DNA of 13,597 nt from Devosia equisanguinis. Lineage in GTDB: Bacteria; Pseudomonadota; Alphaproteobacteria; Rhizobiales; Devosiaceae. Shown here one piece after another: positions 7,950 to 13,597 of this stretch. Every line of letters starts with the position of its first letter. Position 1 is the stretch's first letter. Under the pieces are notes generated by a model, which was given only the letters and a program-made list of their open reading frames with translations, did not search any database and was not told where the DNA came from. The position numbers were made by a program, and so were the translations under genes. The DNA lies in contig CAMDAL010000066.1 of NCBI GenBank assembly GCA_945888565.1, forward strand, positions 1-13,597. Reading direction: 5' to 3'.

Positions 7950-9146
7950 TCAGTGACGACGGCGGGCAGCATTGCGCTGCGGCACGGTGGAAGCGAGATA
8001 GCCGGCGGTCTGGGCCGCGTCGAAACGATCGGGCGAGAAGGCGCTGAGGTCTATTGAGGTGCGCCCGTTGGCGACGAACTCGGCGAGGTAGTAGCCGGAG
8101 GCCGGGTTGTAGCTGAAGCCACCCGAATGGAAGCAGACGCCGACAAACAATCCTTCAGTCGCGCCGAACGGTCCGAGGATAGGCTCGCCATCCATTGAAA
8201 ACGACAGCAGCCCGACCTTGCGGGTCTCCCACTCGGCGTTGTTCAACGCGGGAACGAAATCGCCGAAGCGCGCGAGCACCGCTGGCAACACGGTGGGGTC
8301 ATCGGCAATCTCGGTCAGCCGGAAGCCGAACTCCCCCACTTTCCAATCGTCGCGGTCCGGCGTTTCCGCGCCGATCAGGATGCGGTTGCCGGCGGCGGGG
8401 CGGACATAGCCGAGATAGGGGTCGGCGTTGACCGGTGGCGCCGCGAACGGCGTGGGCAAGGGCTTGGACACATAGCGCTGATGGACGAAAGTCTTGGCCG
8501 GGATAGTGATACCCGCCGTCTCGAGCAACGGCAGGATCCAGGCGTAGTTGGCGACCACCACGGCGTCGGCCGGCTCAACACCGGTGTCGAGGCGCACGCC
8601 GGTGACGCGGTCGCCCTCAGTCACCAGTTCCAGCGCCGTGGCATTTTCGATGATGCGCACGCCGAGCTGGCGGATTTCGGCCGTCAGCGCCGCAAGGTAT
8701 TCCTCCGGCTCGCTGTAGCCACCGAGCGGATCGAGTAATCCGACATGGTCGGCCTCGGGGTTGAGCTGCGGCCAGCGCCGGCGGATCTCGGCGGAAGAGA
8801 GGATCTGATAGGGCACATCATACTCGTCGTAGAGCGGCAGCAGCGCCTCGCGCGCCGGCCAGAGTTCAGGACTGAACAGGCCGAGGCAGCCATGCTCGTT
8901 ATGGAACACGTAGGAGTCGAGCTCGCGGCTCATCTCGCGGAAGCGGCGGAGCGCGGTCTTGCGCGCTAGAATGCCGGTCTTGGACCACAGCAGCCCGGTT
9001 GAGATGCCGCCGGCGCGGCTGCTCGAGCCGGCGCCGATCGTGTCCTTTTCGAGCAGGGTCACGTCGCCATAGCCGAGCCGCTTCAGGTGATAGGCAGTGG
9101 AGAGCCCGGTGACGCCTCCCCCGATGATGATGGCTCGTCTACTCAA
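7950..9146 (-). CDS. FAD-dependent oxidoreductase, DAO (glycine/sarcosine/D-amino-acid oxidase) family
   Basis: The protein has 398 residues from a TTG start (complement of 9144-9146). The reading frame stays open upstream to 9830, but the Rossmann fold begins right here: MSRRAIIIGGGVTGLSTAYH has G9-x-G11-x-x-G14, and E33 follows in TLLEKD as the ribose-binding acid. A GGGGA stands 7 bases before the TTG, and no ATG fits. GAGSSSRAGGIS and the C-terminal substrate/FAD segment GVCFHSGGFSYNPASGYYLAEFV are typical of DAO-family amine and amino-acid oxidases. The reaction would be oxidation of a C-N bond, giving an imine, then a keto acid or aldehyde, with electrons to O2 or the respiratory chain. 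It is the first gene of a two-gene minus-strand operon with the amidohydrolase. The promoter upstream is well formed and closely resembles the one before the aminotransferase. Confidence 0.9.
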   Translation of the reverse strand: MSRRAIIIGGGVTGLSTAYHLKRLGYGDVTLLEKDTIGAGSSSRAGGISTGLLWSKTGILARKTALRRFREMSRELDSYVFHNEHGCLGLFSPELWPAREALLPLYDEYDVPYQILSSAEIRRRWPQLNPEADHVGLLDPLGGYSEPEEYLAALTAEIRQLGVRIIENATALELVTEGDRVTGVRLDTGVEPADAVVVANYAWILPLLETAGITIPAKTFVHQRYVSKPLPTPFAAPPVNADPYLGYVRPAAGNRILIGAETPDRDDWKVGEFGFRLTEIADDPTVLPAVLARFGDFVPALNNAEWETRKVGLLSFSMDGEPILGPFGATEGLFVGVCFHSGGFSYNPASGYYLAEFVANGRTSIDLSAFSPDRFDAAQTAGYLASTVPQRNAARRRH

Positions 9147-9185
9147 CCTCGTGTCCCCGCTTGACAGGCTGCCCGCACTGCGTCT

Positions 9186-9216
9186 GTTATAATGATAAGA
9201 TAATATCCGTATCAAG
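9186..9216 (-). promoter_or_regulatory. Promoter plus candidate operator for the FAD oxidase-amidohydrolase operon
   Basis: Read on the minus strand: -35 TTGATA (9215-9210), a 17-18 base spacer, and -10 TTATAA/TATAAC (9192-9186), which puts the start of transcription about 30 bases before the TTG codon. Over the -10 lies the palindrome CTTAT-CATT-ATAAC (9199-9186), and between the hexamers is an ACGGATAT box. The same parts recur before the aminotransferase at 11906-11934. An operator over a -10 suggests repression. The site also lies upstream of the divergent plus-strand gene at 9231, so it could control both directions. The hexamers are seen; the regulator is inferred. Confidence 0.6.
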
Positions 9217-9230
9217 AGAGACGGCGCACA

Positions 9231-9935
9231 ATGACATCCTATGTCGAGGAGTTCGACGATGGTCCAGGCGGATGGATGCGCGTTGCCAACAATTTCGATC
9301 CGCCGGCAGCTCTGCCCATCCGCAACGGCGCGGTCCGCTGCCAGGGGCCGTGGTGGGTCGACTACAACCACGCGCCACCTGGCGGCGGATACCTCCAATT
9401 GCTGATGGCGATGGTGACGCACGGGCCGACCACGGAGGCGGTGCGCGAGGTTTCCGGCAAGAACCGCTTCACCGCCGGTAAATATCCCACCGACTTCACC
9501 AATGCGCGCATGACGCTGCGCACCCGCGGCGAGCTTGAGGCGGCGGGCACGAAACTGTCGTTGCTGATCCAGGGGTCGGTCGACGGTATCACTTCGGGCT
9601 GGGTGCTGAGCGGCGACACTTTCGCGGTCAACAGCGAATGGACCGAGACCACCGTCACTGCCAAGCCCGACCCGGCACTCTGGACCAGCATCGGCTCGCG
9701 GCACGATCGCACCGACACCTATGGCGAAAAGCCGCTGCTGACGGTCCTCGGCAACGTCAATGTCAACATTCACATCATCATGTTTCCGGTGAAGCCGAGG
9801 CCAATGGGCGAGATCGGCGGCGATCCGCATCTGCTGCGCGCCGGGCGCGACTATCCGATCTGGCCCTCGAGCATTGCGCAGGGCTATGTCGAGATCGACC
9901 GCGTGCAGATCGACTTCGCAGGAGCTAACAATTGA
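9231..9935 (+). CDS. Unrecognised beta-rich protein, 234 residues
   Basis: I cannot place this in a named family. The ATG at 9231 has AGAGAG about 10 bases upstream. There is no signal peptide or membrane segment, so it is expected in the cytoplasm. It begins YVEEFDDGPGGWMRV, the kind of opening seen in lectin-like or carbohydrate-binding beta sandwiches (a D-F-D-x-G-x-x-G-W strand). It carries a striking PWWVDYNHAPPGGGYLQLL stretch, then alternating strands such as MTLRTRGE, TKLSLLIQG and NVNVNIHIIMFPV, and a charged SRHDRTDTYG loop. A mostly-beta jelly-roll fold is my inference. It overlaps the start of the aldolase that follows (ATTGA junction), so they are co-translated and probably act on the same compound. 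Perfect TTGACA (9161) and TATAAT (9188) lie upstream, but 21 bases apart, so its promoter is uncertain. Confidence 0.82.
   Translation: MTSYVEEFDDGPGGWMRVANNFDPPAALPIRNGAVRCQGPWWVDYNHAPPGGGYLQLLMAMVTHGPTTEAVREVSGKNRFTAGKYPTDFTNARMTLRTRGELEAAGTKLSLLIQGSVDGITSGWVLSGDTFAVNSEWTETTVTAKPDPALWTSIGSRHDRTDTYGEKPLLTVLGNVNVNIHIIMFPVKPRPMGEIGGDPHLLRAGRDYPIWPSSIAQGYVEIDRVQIDFAGANN
9920..9935 (+). promoter_or_regulatory. Ribosome binding site and coupled TTG start
   Basis: AGGAG at 9920-9924 is followed by a 7-base spacer and the overlapping ATTGA junction, where TTG (9932-9934) starts the aldolase and TGA (9933-9935) ends the upstream gene. This fixes the start codon and indicates re-initiation coupling between the two proteins. 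Confidence 0.8.
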
Positions 9936-10852
9936 GCCGCTACCCTCGTACTGTCCTCGGCACCGTCTGCGTCCCCTGGAAGGGGGATGGCACGCTCGAC
10001 GAGGCGTGCTTCCGCCGCACGATCACCAATCTCGTTAAATCCGGCATGCCCGACCTCTACATCTTCGGCACCGCCGGTGAGGGCTATGCGGTCAGCGAGT
10101 CCGACTTCCGCCGTATCGCAATTGTCTTCGCCGACGCGATGCGCGAGGCGGGCGGGTCGCCGCCGATGGTCGGCGTAGTCAGCCAGTCTCTCGCCACCAT
10201 CATCGAACGCATCGAGTTCTGCCGCTCGGAGGGGATCACGACGTTCCAGATTTCGCTGCCCAATTGGGGCACGCTTGCGGACACAGAACTCCGCCGGTTC
10301 TTCGCCGAAGTCTGCGACCGCTTCCCCGACTGCAAATTCCTCCACTACAATCTGATGCGCGCCGGCAGGCTTGTGCGACCACACGAGTATGCCGAGCTCG
10401 CCGAGCGCCATCCCAACCTCGTCGCGACCAAACACGGCGGCGCCGACATGCTCCAGCTCGTCGGGCTAATGTCGGAGGCTCCGCAGCTCCGCCACTTCCT
10501 CAGCGAGTGGGGCTACTACCTCACCGCTCCGCTTGGCGAACCGGCTCTTCTCGCTTCGCTGGTAGCGAGCAATCCCAAGCGCGCGCACGAATATCTGAAT
10601 GTCGGCATCGACCTTGACTTGCCGCGGCTTGCAGAATTCCATCGCGAACTCAGCGGGACGACGCTGGCGCTCATCAACGCGGTTGGCCTCGGCCACATCG
10701 ATGGCGCTTACGACAAGATCATCCACAAGCTGGCCGAACCGGATTATCCCCTCGAGCTCCTGCCACCTTACGAGGGTGCGACCGAGGCCGCCTATCAGCA
10801 GTACAAGGCGGCACTCGAGGCGAAATGGCCGCAATGGCTGCCTAACCGCTAA
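9932..10852 (+). CDS. Divergent DHDPS/NanA-superfamily aldolase
   Basis: This is the second Schiff-base aldolase of the island, 306 residues. It starts at TTG 9932: AGGAG (9920-9924) lies 7 bases upstream and the TTG shares bases with the TGA of the preceding gene. Superfamily features are the loop GTAGEGY at 46-52 (where GTTGES/GSTGES is usual), Tyr139 in HYNL (usual YN-x-P) and the Schiff-base lysine K167 in NLVATKHGG. The C-terminal third lacks the NanA-type GSxYN signature and instead has LSEWGYYLTAPLGEPALLAS. The barrel and lysine are conserved, so an aldolase or dehydratase acting through a pyruvate-like imine is likely. The altered loop and the missing proline predict a substrate different from that of the aldolase at 3229-4155. 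Its 3' end overlaps the propeller gene on the other strand by 11 bases. Confidence 0.87.
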   Translation: MSRYPRTVLGTVCVPWKGDGTLDEACFRRTITNLVKSGMPDLYIFGTAGEGYAVSESDFRRIAIVFADAMREAGGSPPMVGVVSQSLATIIERIEFCRSEGITTFQISLPNWGTLADTELRRFFAEVCDRFPDCKFLHYNLMRAGRLVRPHEYAELAERHPNLVATKHGGADMLQLVGLMSEAPQLRHFLSEWGYYLTAPLGEPALLASLVASNPKRAHEYLNVGIDLDLPRLAEFHRELSGTTLALINAVGLGHIDGAYDKIIHKLAEPDYPLELLPPYEGATEAAYQQYKAALEAKWPQWLPNR

Positions 10853-11870
10853 CCGCACTGGCGATGCGCCAGACGCCGTGGGCGTCGCAGGCCGCGTAAT
10901 ACATGCGCAAGCGCCCGTCGGGGAGCGCGATCAGCGACATGTCCTCGGCATGCACGGCATCAATGTCGGTGCCGCCATAGCCATCGCCTTCGATGACGAT
11001 GCCGTCGCGGGTCCAGTTCATGCCATCGGCCGAATGGGCAACGAAGATGCGCGAGCGATAGCCGGACATGTCGGCGGCGATCGAGGCCGCCGCAAAGCTC
11101 GCGCTTTGCCCCGTCGCGACGGCGTCGGCATCGAGGCTGGGATGCAAGGGACGGGGCTGTCCGGCGGGCAGATCCTGCCAGCCGGAATAGTACAGCCGCG
11201 ACGGCTCGCCGGGGACGATCTCGGCCGCCGTAATCCCGGCACTGTCGAGGGCGTCGGTCCGATGCGCGAGCCGCAGACCCGCCTCGGCCGTGAAGTTCAG
11301 ACCGTCCCGCGTGATGGCGCTGATCACCGGGGTGCCGATGCGCTCGCCCTGCCCGGGCGCGCCACCTTCATAGAGGGATTCGAAGCAATAAAGCCGGCCG
11401 CTGCCGTCCGGTAGTTGCTGGAAGCGCGGCGCACCGACGCCGCCGGGCCGCGTGAAGCGGATGCCGTCCTCGATGTGCCACGAAATCTGGTCGCGCGAGA
11501 CGGCGCTGCAGATCGCAGTCGGGCGATCCGCCGTGCCGCGCGCTTCGAAATACATGCGCCACTCGCCGTCGGGCAGTTCCACAATGCTGGGGGCGAGGAC
11601 GCGCAGCGCCAGATGCGGCAGCGCCGGCACGGGCGCGACCCGGATGCCGGGTTCTGGCGTAAACGAGAGTCCGTCTGCGGAGGTGGCGCTGAGAATATGG
11701 CCCTGGCACGCATCGAACGGTTTGCCCGGACCGATGCCGGTATAGAACAGCCGATAGCCGCCGCCCGGCTTGCGGACGATGCACGGCGCCTGCACCTTGT
11801 CACGGTCCAGATCGCGGCTGCCTTCGAGGCGCGCCCCCGCTTCCCTGTGCCAACGCTCCAACGAGGCCAT
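10842..11870 (-). CDS. Five-bladed beta-propeller protein (GH43/GH32/GH130-like fold)
   Basis: The protein has 342 residues from ATG 11870, which has a weak GGTGGGA 6 bases upstream; ATG 11885 would add MVGFA and has no ribosome site. Five internal repeats are visible. Each has an aromatic strand, YRLFYTG (39-45), WRMYFEA (104-110), GRLYCFE (158-164), SRLYYSG (224-230) and LRMYYAA (321-327). The first four are followed by a turn of the type S-x-x-S-x-D-G-x-x-F/W (61-70, 122-131, 184-193, 277-286). Blade starts read APCIV, APSIVELPDG, APRFQQLPDG and a last MSLIALPDG. This is the architecture of five-bladed glycosidases and glycoside phosphorylases. There is no signal peptide, so it would act inside the cell on an imported sugar derivative, or merely bind one. 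I cannot identify a full catalytic triad with confidence. It is a single-gene minus-strand unit, divergent from the aminotransferase. Confidence 0.85.
   Translation of the reverse strand: MASLERWHREAGARLEGSRDLDRDKVQAPCIVRKPGGGYRLFYTGIGPGKPFDACQGHILSATSADGLSFTPEPGIRVAPVPALPHLALRVLAPSIVELPDGEWRMYFEARGTADRPTAICSAVSRDQISWHIEDGIRFTRPGGVGAPRFQQLPDGSGRLYCFESLYEGGAPGQGERIGTPVISAITRDGLNFTAEAGLRLAHRTDALDSAGITAAEIVPGEPSRLYYSGWQDLPAGQPRPLHPSLDADAVATGQSASFAAASIAADMSGYRSRIFVAHSADGMNWTRDGIVIEGDGYGGTDIDAVHAEDMSLIALPDGRLRMYYAACDAHGVWRIASAVSG
10858..10886. terminator. Tandem perfect hairpins at the convergent gene ends
   Basis: CTGGCG-ATG-CGCCAG (10858-10872) is immediately followed by GACGCC-GTG-GGCGTC (10872-10886), each a 6-bp perfect stem with a 3-base loop. 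They lie just after the aldolase stop and inside the last codons of the propeller gene. No T run follows on either strand, so a classical intrinsic terminator is not shown. They could stall or protect the plus-strand transcript, or be by-products of GC-rich codons. Confidence 0.3.
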
Positions 11871-11892
11871 CGCAAATCCCACCATTGAAACA

Positions 11893-11904
11893 GCGCTTTA
11901 GCGC
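11893..11904. repeat. Short perfect inverted repeat upstream of the propeller gene
   Basis: GCGCT-TT-AGCGC forms a perfect 5-bp inverted repeat with a 2-base centre, between the propeller start and the aminotransferase promoter. It could be a second operator or a small 5' hairpin in the propeller transcript. It is short and GC-rich, so chance is possible. Confidence 0.3.
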
Positions 11905-11905
11905 G

Positions 11906-11934
11906 CTTGACGAATATCGGGTTATTCTTATAAC
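11906..11934 (+). promoter_or_regulatory. Promoter plus candidate operator for the aminotransferase operon
   Basis: The -35 is TTGACG (11907-11912), followed by a 16-base spacer and -10 TATAAC (11929-11934), with transcription expected near 11941. The perfect palindrome GTTAT-TCTT-ATAAC (11921-11934) covers the -10. An ACGAATAT box sits 3 bases before it, matching ACGGATAT at the same distance in the FAD oxidase promoter (9186-9216, minus strand). The gene-proximal AGGAGG (11966-11971) is 9 bases before ATG 11981. The region is strikingly AT-rich against the surrounding genes. Confidence 0.65.
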
Positions 11935-11980
11935 AATATAGCATGGCGTCAACGATCGACGCGACAGGAGGACGGGTCGG

Positions 11981-13285
11981 ATGGGTAAGGGGCAGGATCT
12001 CTGGAAGACGGCCAAGACCGTTATTCCGGGCGGCAATATGCTGCTGTCGAAGCGCCCCGAAATGTTCCTCCCCGAGCAATGGCCGGCCTATTTCTCCCGG
12101 GCCGCCGGCTGCCGCGTCTGGGATCTCGACGATCGCGAATATATCGACATGTCGATCATGGGCATCGGCTGCAATACGCTGGGTTATGGCCGTCCCGAGG
12201 TCGACGACGCGGTGCGGCGGGTGATCGACCTCGGCAATATGGCGACGCTCAATGCGCCGGAGGAGGTCGCGCTCGCCCAGAAGCTGGTCGAGCTCCACCC
12301 CTGGGCCGACATGGCGCGCTTCGCCCGTTCGGGCGGCGAGGCCAACGCGATCTCGATCCGCATCGCCCGTGCCGCCAGCGGCCGCGACGGCGTGGCGCTG
12401 TGCGGTTATCATGGCTGGCACGACTGGTATCTCGCAAGCAATCTGGGCGATACCGGCAAGCTCGCCGGCCATCTGCTGCCGGGCCTCAATCCGAATGGCG
12501 TTCCACAATCGTTGCGCGGCTCGGTGTTCCCGTTCGGCTACAATGACATCGCCGCATTGGAGGCGCTGGTCGCTACCGGCAAGATCGGCGTCATCAAGAT
12601 GGAAGTGTCGCGCAACTATTCGCCCGACCCCGATTTCCTGATACGCGTCCGCAAGCTAGCGACGGACAATGACGTCATCCTGATCTTCGACGAATGCACG
12701 TCGGGTTTCCGCCAGGCGCTGGGCGGCCTCCACAAGATCTATGGCGTCGATCCGGACATGGCGGTGTTCGGCAAGGCGCTGGGCAATGGCTATGCTGTCA
12801 CCGGCGTCATCGGTCGCCGCGACATCATGGAAGCGGCGCAGAACACCTTCATCTCCTCGACCTTCTGGACCGAACGCATCGGTTCGGCCGCCGCGCTTGC
12901 GACCCTTGCTGTCATGGAAAAGGAACGCTCGTGGGAAACGATCACCGCGATCGGGCAGGATATCACCACGCGCTGGCAGGCGCTGGGCAAAAAGCACGGC
13001 CTGCCGATCACCACGGCAGGCGTCCCAGCCCTCACCAGTTTCGGTTTCAAATCGCCCAATGCCCAGGCCTACAAGACGCTGATCAGCCAGGAGATGCTCG
13101 CCAAGGGCTATCTCGCGGGCAACAGCGTCTACACCTGCACCGAGCATACGCCTGCTATCGTCGACGGTTATTTCGAGGCGCTCCACCCCATTTTCGGGCT
13201 GATCCGCGAGTGCGAGGACGGACGCGACGTGCTGTCGCTGCTCAAGGGTCCCATCGCCCATAGCGGTTTCACCCGGCTCAACTGA
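11981..13285 (+). CDS. Class III PLP-dependent aminotransferase (glutamate-1-semialdehyde aminomutase-like)
   Basis: This 434-residue fold-type I PLP enzyme has the full class III set: the phosphate/ring segment RSGGEANAISIRIAR (from residue 116), the PLP-stacking motif GYHGWHDW (142-149), D237 in IFDECTSG for the pyridine nitrogen, and internal-aldimine lysine K265 in FGKALGNGYAV. STFWTER near 290-297 gives the phosphate-binding Thr. HemL-like proteins move an amino group within or between small substrates. This subgroup, with PGGNMLLSKRPEMFLP at the start, is not the housekeeping HemL and may act on an amino sugar acid or other amino-aldehyde/keto compound (inference, recalling relatives in surface-sugar clusters). 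The start is well supported by AGGAGG 9 bases upstream. The gene leads an operon with the AllA-like gene 8 bases downstream, under the palindrome-covered promoter. Confidence 0.92.
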   Translation: MGKGQDLWKTAKTVIPGGNMLLSKRPEMFLPEQWPAYFSRAAGCRVWDLDDREYIDMSIMGIGCNTLGYGRPEVDDAVRRVIDLGNMATLNAPEEVALAQKLVELHPWADMARFARSGGEANAISIRIARAASGRDGVALCGYHGWHDWYLASNLGDTGKLAGHLLPGLNPNGVPQSLRGSVFPFGYNDIAALEALVATGKIGVIKMEVSRNYSPDPDFLIRVRKLATDNDVILIFDECTSGFRQALGGLHKIYGVDPDMAVFGKALGNGYAVTGVIGRRDIMEAAQNTFISSTFWTERIGSAAALATLAVMEKERSWETITAIGQDITTRWQALGKKHGLPITTAGVPALTSFGFKSPNAQAYKTLISQEMLAKGYLAGNSVYTCTEHTPAIVDGYFEALHPIFGLIRECEDGRDVLSLLKGPIAHSGFTRLN

Positions 13286-13293
13286 GACAGACC

Positions 13294-13597
13294 ATGACCC
13301 TGCCCCCGCTCACCGCCGACGCCATCGCCCCTTACGCCACGCTGCTCAAGGCCAAGGACGGCAAGTACACCGACCTCCCAGCCGTGCTTGAGATCGGCGA
13401 CTCGCCCGGCCGGCATGGCTTCGCCATTCTCTGTCCGCAGCCGGCCCCGCCCGGCAAGATCAGCATTGGCAGCCTCGAGCGGCATCCGCATTCGACGCAG
13501 TCCTTCGTTCCGATCAAGGTCGGCCGCTGGGTTGTCGTCCTCGCGCCGAGCCTGCCCGACGGCTCGCCCGATGCTGCCAATGCGCGTGCCTTCATCG
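13294..13597 (+). CDS. AllA (ureidoglycolate lyase)-family protein, 3'-truncated by the window
   Basis: ATG 13294 follows the aminotransferase stop by 8 bases; GAGAC is a weak ribosome site and coupling is likely. About 101 residues are readable. They show the cupin-like AllA pattern: an N-terminal LPPLTADAIAPYATLL, a central SIGSLERHPHSTQSFVPI (the E-R-H-P-x-S-x-Q motif), and WVVVLAPSLPDGSPDAANAR, which matches the family's VV-x-AP...G-x-PD region. Known members release urea and glyoxylate from ureidoglycolate in purine breakdown. No other purine gene is visible, so here it may cleave or bind a different small hydroxy or carbinolamine acid made by the neighbouring enzymes. The C-terminus lies beyond the window. 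Confidence 0.85.
   Translation, partial: MTLPPLTADAIAPYATLLKAKDGKYTDLPAVLEIGDSPGRHGFAILCPQPAPPGKISIGSLERHPHSTQSFVPIKVGRWVVVLAPSLPDGSPDAANARAFI

Noticed and set aside
9161..9193. Perfect TTGACA and TATAAT hexamers on the plus strand as a promoter for the 234-residue gene
   Set aside because: The spacer is 21 bases, too long for a normal sigma-70 promoter; the minus-strand pair with 17-18 bases is better. Kept only as a possibility in the gene entry.
9147..9830. Upstream extension of the FAD oxidase frame (about 228 extra codons)
   Set aside because: The dinucleotide-binding motif begins right after the TTG at 9146, and the extension is antisense to the 234-residue gene and crosses the promoter.
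10842..11870. Sialidase (GH33) identity for the propeller, from Asp-box-like S-x-D-G-x-x-F/W turns
   Set aside because: Only five blades are seen, whereas sialidases have six; no arginine-triad motif could be picked out, and such turns also occur in GH43-type proteins.
11324..12508. Minus-strand open frame of 394 codons crossing the propeller-aminotransferase intergenic region
   Set aside because: It runs through the AT-rich promoter region and antisense to the start of a well-supported aminotransferase.
11981..13285. Housekeeping glutamate-1-semialdehyde aminomutase (hemL)
   Set aside because: The PLP motifs fit class III in general, but the N-terminal and active-site neighbourhood sequences differ from HemL, and the catabolic context does not suit tetrapyrrole synthesis.

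Overview
The window is about 13.6 kb of GC-rich, densely packed bacterial DNA. It looks like an alphaproteobacterium, most likely Hyphomicrobiales (rhizobia- or Devosia-like). That placement rests on base composition, strong GC3 bias and gene style, not on a marker gene. It reads as a catabolic island: one importer followed by a set of small-molecule enzymes, in four strand blocks. No rRNA, tRNA, CRISPR array, insertion sequence or phage gene was seen, and no gene-free stretch exceeds 300 bases.

Layout. (1) 2-6918, plus strand: the last part of a DppB-type permease, a DppC-type permease, DppD- and DppF-type ATPases, an N-acetylneuraminate-lyase-like aldolase, an unrecognised 302-residue protein, an FMN-dependent 2-hydroxy-acid dehydrogenase, and a left-handed beta-helix acyltransferase whose frame is broken by an apparent 1-base deletion. 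Spacing is mostly 0-30 bases or overlapping, so this is one operon whose start lies upstream of the window. (2) 6912-9146, minus strand: a DAO-type FAD oxidoreductase followed by a metal-dependent amidohydrolase. (3) 9231-10852, plus strand: an unrecognised 234-residue beta-rich protein, then a second and more divergent DHDPS/NanA-superfamily aldolase starting at TTG. (4) 10842-11870, minus strand: a five-bladed beta-propeller protein of the GH43/GH32/GH130 fold group. (5) 11981-13597, plus strand: a class III PLP aminotransferase and the start of an AllA (ureidoglycolate lyase)-family protein cut by the window edge.

How the genes may work together (inference). An ABC importer brings in a small substrate. 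Two Schiff-base aldolases, an aminotransferase, an amidohydrolase, an FAD amine/amino-acid oxidase and an FMN 2-hydroxy-acid dehydrogenase could then take apart an amino- or amide-bearing sugar acid or similar keto acid, with pyruvate as one expected product. The substrate cannot be named from sequence. A nonulosonic (sialic-like) acid or an aminated sugar acid is a reasonable first guess, because the first aldolase carries NanA-type motifs and the cluster has an acyltransferase and a sugar-type propeller. Regulation is the best new clue: the promoters of the FAD oxidase (block 2) and the aminotransferase (block 5) share a closely similar element of about 30 bases that combines -35, an ATAT(C/T)CGT-type box and a TTAT-N4-ATAA palindrome over the -10. 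This suggests one regulator, encoded outside the window, controls the island.
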